This document shows, piece after piece, positions 5,603 to 7,702 of a DNA stretch of 7,702 nucleotides. The DNA is from an uncultured Ellagibacter sp. Its GTDB lineage: Bacteria; Actinomycetota; Coriobacteriia; Coriobacteriales; Eggerthellaceae. The translations under genes and the position numbers were made by a program. Where the stretch lies: the NCBI GenBank assembly GCA_934661105.1, contig CAKUIV010000096.1:1-7702 (forward strand), read 5' to 3'. The notes beneath the pieces are model-generated. The model did not search any database. It saw only the letters and a list, made by a program, of their open reading frames with translations, and was not told the origin of the DNA. The stretch's first letter is position 1, and each line of letters begins with the position of its first letter.

Positions 5603-6457
5603 ATGGCAACGCTGCTAAAGGGCAAACCGGTCGTCGATCATATGGCCGATGATCTGCGGAAACGAATCTCCGTGTTGAAAGATGCCGGCGTGGAACCCAC
5701 GCTCGCGCTCGTGCGCATGGGGGAGCGCCCCGACGATCTGTCCTACGAGCGCACTGCCAAGAAACGGGCCTGCGGGCTCGGTCTTTCCACCAAGCCCTAC
5801 GTTTTGGACGACTTAGCGCCTGAAGCTGCGGTTCGCTCGACGCTCCAGTCCATCAACTACGACCGCACCGTGCACGGGTGCCTCATGTTCAGGCCCCTGC
5901 CGAGCTTTCTCGACGAGAAGGCGCTCTGCAACATGCTTTCCCCCGAAAAGGACGTCGACGGCATCTCGCTCTCGTCGTTGGCCTCGGTATTCACCGACGC
6001 CAACGAAGGGTTTCCGCCCTGCACCGCGCAGGCCTGCATCGAGATCCTCGACTACTACCAGGTGCCGATATCGGGCAAGCATGTGGTGGTCATCGGTCGC
6101 AGCCTCGTCGTCGGCAAGCCCGTGTCGATGATGCTTTTGCGCCGCAACGCGAGCGTGACCATCTGCCATTCACGGACCGAGAACCTGCCCGAGCTCTGTC
6201 GAACCGCCGATATCGTCATCTGCGCGGTTGGAAGGCCGCGCGCGTTCGGGAAGGAATACTTCCGTGCGGGCCAAACGGTGCTCGACGTGGGAATCAACTT
6301 CGACTCGCACGGGATGCTCTGCGGGGACGTCGACTTCGACGAGGTGGAACCCATCGTCGATGCCATCACCCCCGTCCCCGGCGGCATCGGCACGGTGACG
6401 ACGAGCGTTACCATGGCGCACGTCGTGCAGGCCGCTGAAAGGCTTTCGGGGAAATAA
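5603..6457 (+). CDS. folD: Methylene-THF dehydrogenase, FolD family; cyclohydrolase site appears lost
   Basis: Catalyses the NAD(P)-dependent interconversion of 5,10-methylene-THF and 5,10-methenyl-THF. It is 284 aa, normal for FolD. The N-terminal folate domain is followed by the Rossmann domain with GRSLVVGKPVSMMLL (165-179), CHSRT (188-192) and the signature TPVPGGIGTVTTSVTM (256-271); PEKDVDG (114-120) is intact. Aligned ungapped to E. coli FolD from Gly40 to Gly60, Tyr48 is kept but the catalytic Lys position reads Ala52 (Lys53 is next to it), in DDLSYERTAKK. The Gln of the VQLPLP motif reads Phe96 (LMFRPLP). Both residues serve cyclohydrolase activity in bifunctional FolD, so this is probably a dehydrogenase only, working with FchA upstream. 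Cofactor choice is unclear: Ser190 and Arg191 would suit the NADP phosphate, but related acetogen enzymes can use NAD. The ATG at 5603 is preferred for its better ribosome site; a GTG at 5594 would add three residues. It is the last gene of the operon. Confidence 0.96.
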   Translation: MATLLKGKPVVDHMADDLRKRISVLKDAGVEPTLALVRMGERPDDLSYERTAKKRACGLGLSTKPYVLDDLAPEAAVRSTLQSINYDRTVHGCLMFRPLPSFLDEKALCNMLSPEKDVDGISLSSLASVFTDANEGFPPCTAQACIEILDYYQVPISGKHVVVIGRSLVVGKPVSMMLLRRNASVTICHSRTENLPELCRTADIVICAVGRPRAFGKEYFRAGQTVLDVGINFDSHGMLCGDVDFDEVEPIVDAITPVPGGIGTVTTSVTMAHVVQAAERLSGK

Positions 6458-6461
6458 AACA

Positions 6462-6499
6462 GGGCCCGCGCCGTCGGCGAACTGCGACGGCGCGGGCCC
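6462..6499. terminator. 15-bp GC-rich hairpin between convergent genes, probable terminator
   Basis: The arms at 6462-6476 and 6485-6499 (GGGCCCGCGCCGTCG and its exact complement) pair perfectly over 15 bp with an 8-base loop. It lies between the folD stop (6457) and the peptidase stop (6520), which face each other. On the minus strand the stem is followed by TGTTTTATTT (6452-6461), a good T-rich tract, so it is a classic intrinsic terminator for the peptidase. On the plus strand only GAGTGCATTTC follows, so termination after folD would be weaker or rely on the stem alone or on Rho. Confidence 0.88.
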
Positions 6500-6519
6500 G
6501 AGTGCATTTCAAGGCGGGC

Positions 6520-7596
6520 TTATTCGAGCACGGTGAGCTCGCGGGGGTAGCCGTTCATCACGCGGCATCCGTCTTCGGTCACGCACACCAAGTCCTCGAT
6601 GCGCACGCCGAACTCGCCCGGCAGGTAGATTCCCGGCTCGATGGAGAAGCACATCCCCGTCTTGACTTCCTCGTCGTGCACTGACGACACGTCGCCCGGT
6701 TCATGCACGTCGAGGCCGATCTGGTGCCCCAGGCGATGCGTGAAGTACTCGCCGTATCCGGCGTTCGCGATGACGTCGCGCGCCGCCTTGTCGATGTCGC
6801 AGAAGCGCGCTCCCGGGCGCACCGCCGCGCGTCCGGCCTCGTTGGCGCGGCGCACGAGCTCGTACACCTCGCGCTGCTTGGGGGTAGGTTCGCCCCAGAA
6901 GAACGTGCGGGTCATGTCGGAGCAGTACTCCTCCTGTCGGCATCCCACGTCGAACAGCACGACGTCGCCCGCTTTGAGCACCGTGCCGTCGGGCATGTGG
7001 TGCGGGTCGGCGGCGTTCGCGCCGAAGCTCACGATCGGGTCGAAGGAATGGCCGGATGCCCCGAGCGAGCGGTAGATGCCCTCGAGCTTCTCGGCGATTT
7101 CAAGCTCGGTCGCGCCTTCGTGCACGAGCGCTTTGAACTGGGCCATAGCCTTGTCGTTCGTCGCGGAGGCCTGCGACATGAGCGCCTGCTCCTCCTCGCT
7201 TTTGATGGCGCGCGCCTCGTCGACGGCGATCGACCCGAGCACGAAGCTCGAAGCGGCCTTCATTTCCATGAGCGGAACGAGGAAGCGGGCGGGGAGGTTC
7301 TTGTCGCAGCCGAGCGCGTCGTCGCTTTGCAGAAGCTTCGCCACCTGCGGCAGCGGGTTGTCGATGTCGTCGAAGGAATACACGCTGCAGGGCAGGTTGT
7401 CCGGTGCGGTGAACAGGCGGTTCAAAAAAAGCGTCGGGGTGTGTCCTTGCGTAAGGACGAGCGCCAGGAAACGCTCGCCTGGCTCGATGTACGCCCCGGT
7501 CAGATATTCGATGGAGCGCGGGTCGCAGACGATCATCTGCGAAAGCCCCCTCTCCTTCAGGTTCTGCATGACGGTTGCTGTGCGTTGCTCGTACAT
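6520..7596 (-). CDS. M24-family Xaa-Pro peptidase (aminopeptidase P / prolidase type)
   Basis: A two-metal cytoplasmic peptidase that removes or splits residues next to proline. It is 358 aa, normal for short bacterial M24B enzymes. The N-terminal creatinase-like domain covers about 5-125 (VCDPRSIEYLTGAYIEPGE). The pita-bread catalytic domain covers about 133-358. The five metal ligands are present: Asp216 (LFDVG), Asp227 (CSDMTRT), His291 (GHQIGLDVHE), Glu320 (SIEPGIY) and Glu334 (RIED). Supporting histidines are His199/His200 (DPHHMP) and His298. The sequence does not decide between an aminopeptidase P-like enzyme and a dipeptidase (PepQ-like), so I give no symbol. The ATG at 7596 follows AAAGGAG with 4 bases between; a longer frame to 7668 has no family similarity. 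There is no signal peptide. It stands alone on this strand in the window and converges on folD across the hairpin at 6462-6499. No functional link to the folate genes is evident; a housekeeping role in peptide use is likely. Confidence 0.95.
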   Translation of the reverse strand: MYEQRTATVMQNLKERGLSQMIVCDPRSIEYLTGAYIEPGERFLALVLTQGHTPTLFLNRLFTAPDNLPCSVYSFDDIDNPLPQVAKLLQSDDALGCDKNLPARFLVPLMEMKAASSFVLGSIAVDEARAIKSEEEQALMSQASATNDKAMAQFKALVHEGATELEIAEKLEGIYRSLGASGHSFDPIVSFGANAADPHHMPDGTVLKAGDVVLFDVGCRQEEYCSDMTRTFFWGEPTPKQREVYELVRRANEAGRAAVRPGARFCDIDKAARDVIANAGYGEYFTHRLGHQIGLDVHEPGDVSSVHDEEVKTGMCFSIEPGIYLPGEFGVRIEDLVCVTEDGCRVMNGYPRELTVLE

Positions 7597-7670
7597 GAAG
7601 CTCCTTTCCGTGGGCGATGGCGCCCTGCTTGCGAATGCGCCGCGTTGAGCGGGCGATGTCGATCGCACCC

Positions 7671-7679
7671 ATGATAATG
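7671..7679 (-). promoter_or_regulatory. Weak candidate -10 region for the peptidase gene
   Basis: On the minus strand this reads CATTATCAT, offering TATCAT or CATTAT as a -10 about 75 bases before the ATG at 7596. No recognisable -35 lies at the right distance before the window ends. It is the only AT-rich patch in the 106-bp stretch upstream of the gene. The plus strand of the same patch (GATAAT) could instead serve a divergent gene beyond the window. The leader between this patch and the gene includes a small GGGCG-ATGG-CGCCC stem (7612-7625) of doubtful meaning. Confidence 0.25.
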
Positions 7680-7702
7680 CAGAATCGTTTCGAGCACGAC
7701 GC

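Noticed and set aside
7612..7658. An 8-bp direct repeat GGGCGATG (7612-7619 and 7651-7658) upstream of the peptidase.
   Set aside because: It is short, of low complexity for GC-rich DNA, and its 39-bp spacing does not fit a known binding geometry; chance is a sufficient explanation.
6703..7674. A 323-codon plus-strand open frame opposite the peptidase gene.
   Set aside because: It is an antisense shadow; the opposite strand carries all five M24 metal ligands in order.

Overview
This is a gene-dense, GC-rich window with no mobile elements, CRISPR arrays or RNA genes that I can see. The GC-rich codons, the frequent GTG and TTG starts and short overlaps, and an acetogen-type fhs-fchA-folD cluster next to coaX suggest a high-GC anaerobic bacterium. 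An actinobacterium of the class Coriobacteriia (Eggerthella/Gordonibacter-like gut anaerobes) is my best guess. This is an inference from gene content and composition, not a species call.

Left part (10-2308, minus strand): a tightly packed three-gene signalling operon. In transcription order it holds an OmpR/PhoB-type response regulator, a two-TM HAMP histidine kinase with almost no extracytoplasmic loop, and a TetR-family repressor whose GTG start overlaps the kinase stop. Middle (2309-2469): a 161-bp divergent regulatory region. It carries a perfect 7-bp inverted repeat (TATAGTG-N9-CACTATA), which presents a TATAGT -10-like hexamer on both strands. Beside it is a 9-bp direct repeat with an 11-bp period, the spacing used by PhoB/OmpR-type regulators. 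Right-centre (2470-6457, plus strand): a likely operon coaX-fhs-fchA-folD. It encodes type III pantothenate kinase (the first step of CoA synthesis) followed by three folate enzymes. Together these activate formate to 10-formyl-THF, cyclise it to methenyl-THF and reduce it to methylene-THF, as in the methyl branch of the Wood-Ljungdahl pathway. Right end (6520-7596, minus strand): an M24-family Xaa-Pro peptidase that converges on folD, separated by a 15-bp GC-rich hairpin terminator whose T-rich side serves the peptidase.

The strongest functional observation is that FolD appears to have lost its cyclohydrolase residues: the catalytic Lys reads as Ala52 and the Gln of the VQLPLP motif as Phe96. 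That leaves FchA as the likely methenyl-THF cyclohydrolase, so the two adjacent genes divide what FolD alone does in many bacteria. The divergent regulatory region also raises the possibility that the two-component system controls itself and perhaps the CoA/one-carbon operon. Otherwise the window is well-understood metabolic and regulatory DNA, and I found no convincing undescribed system.
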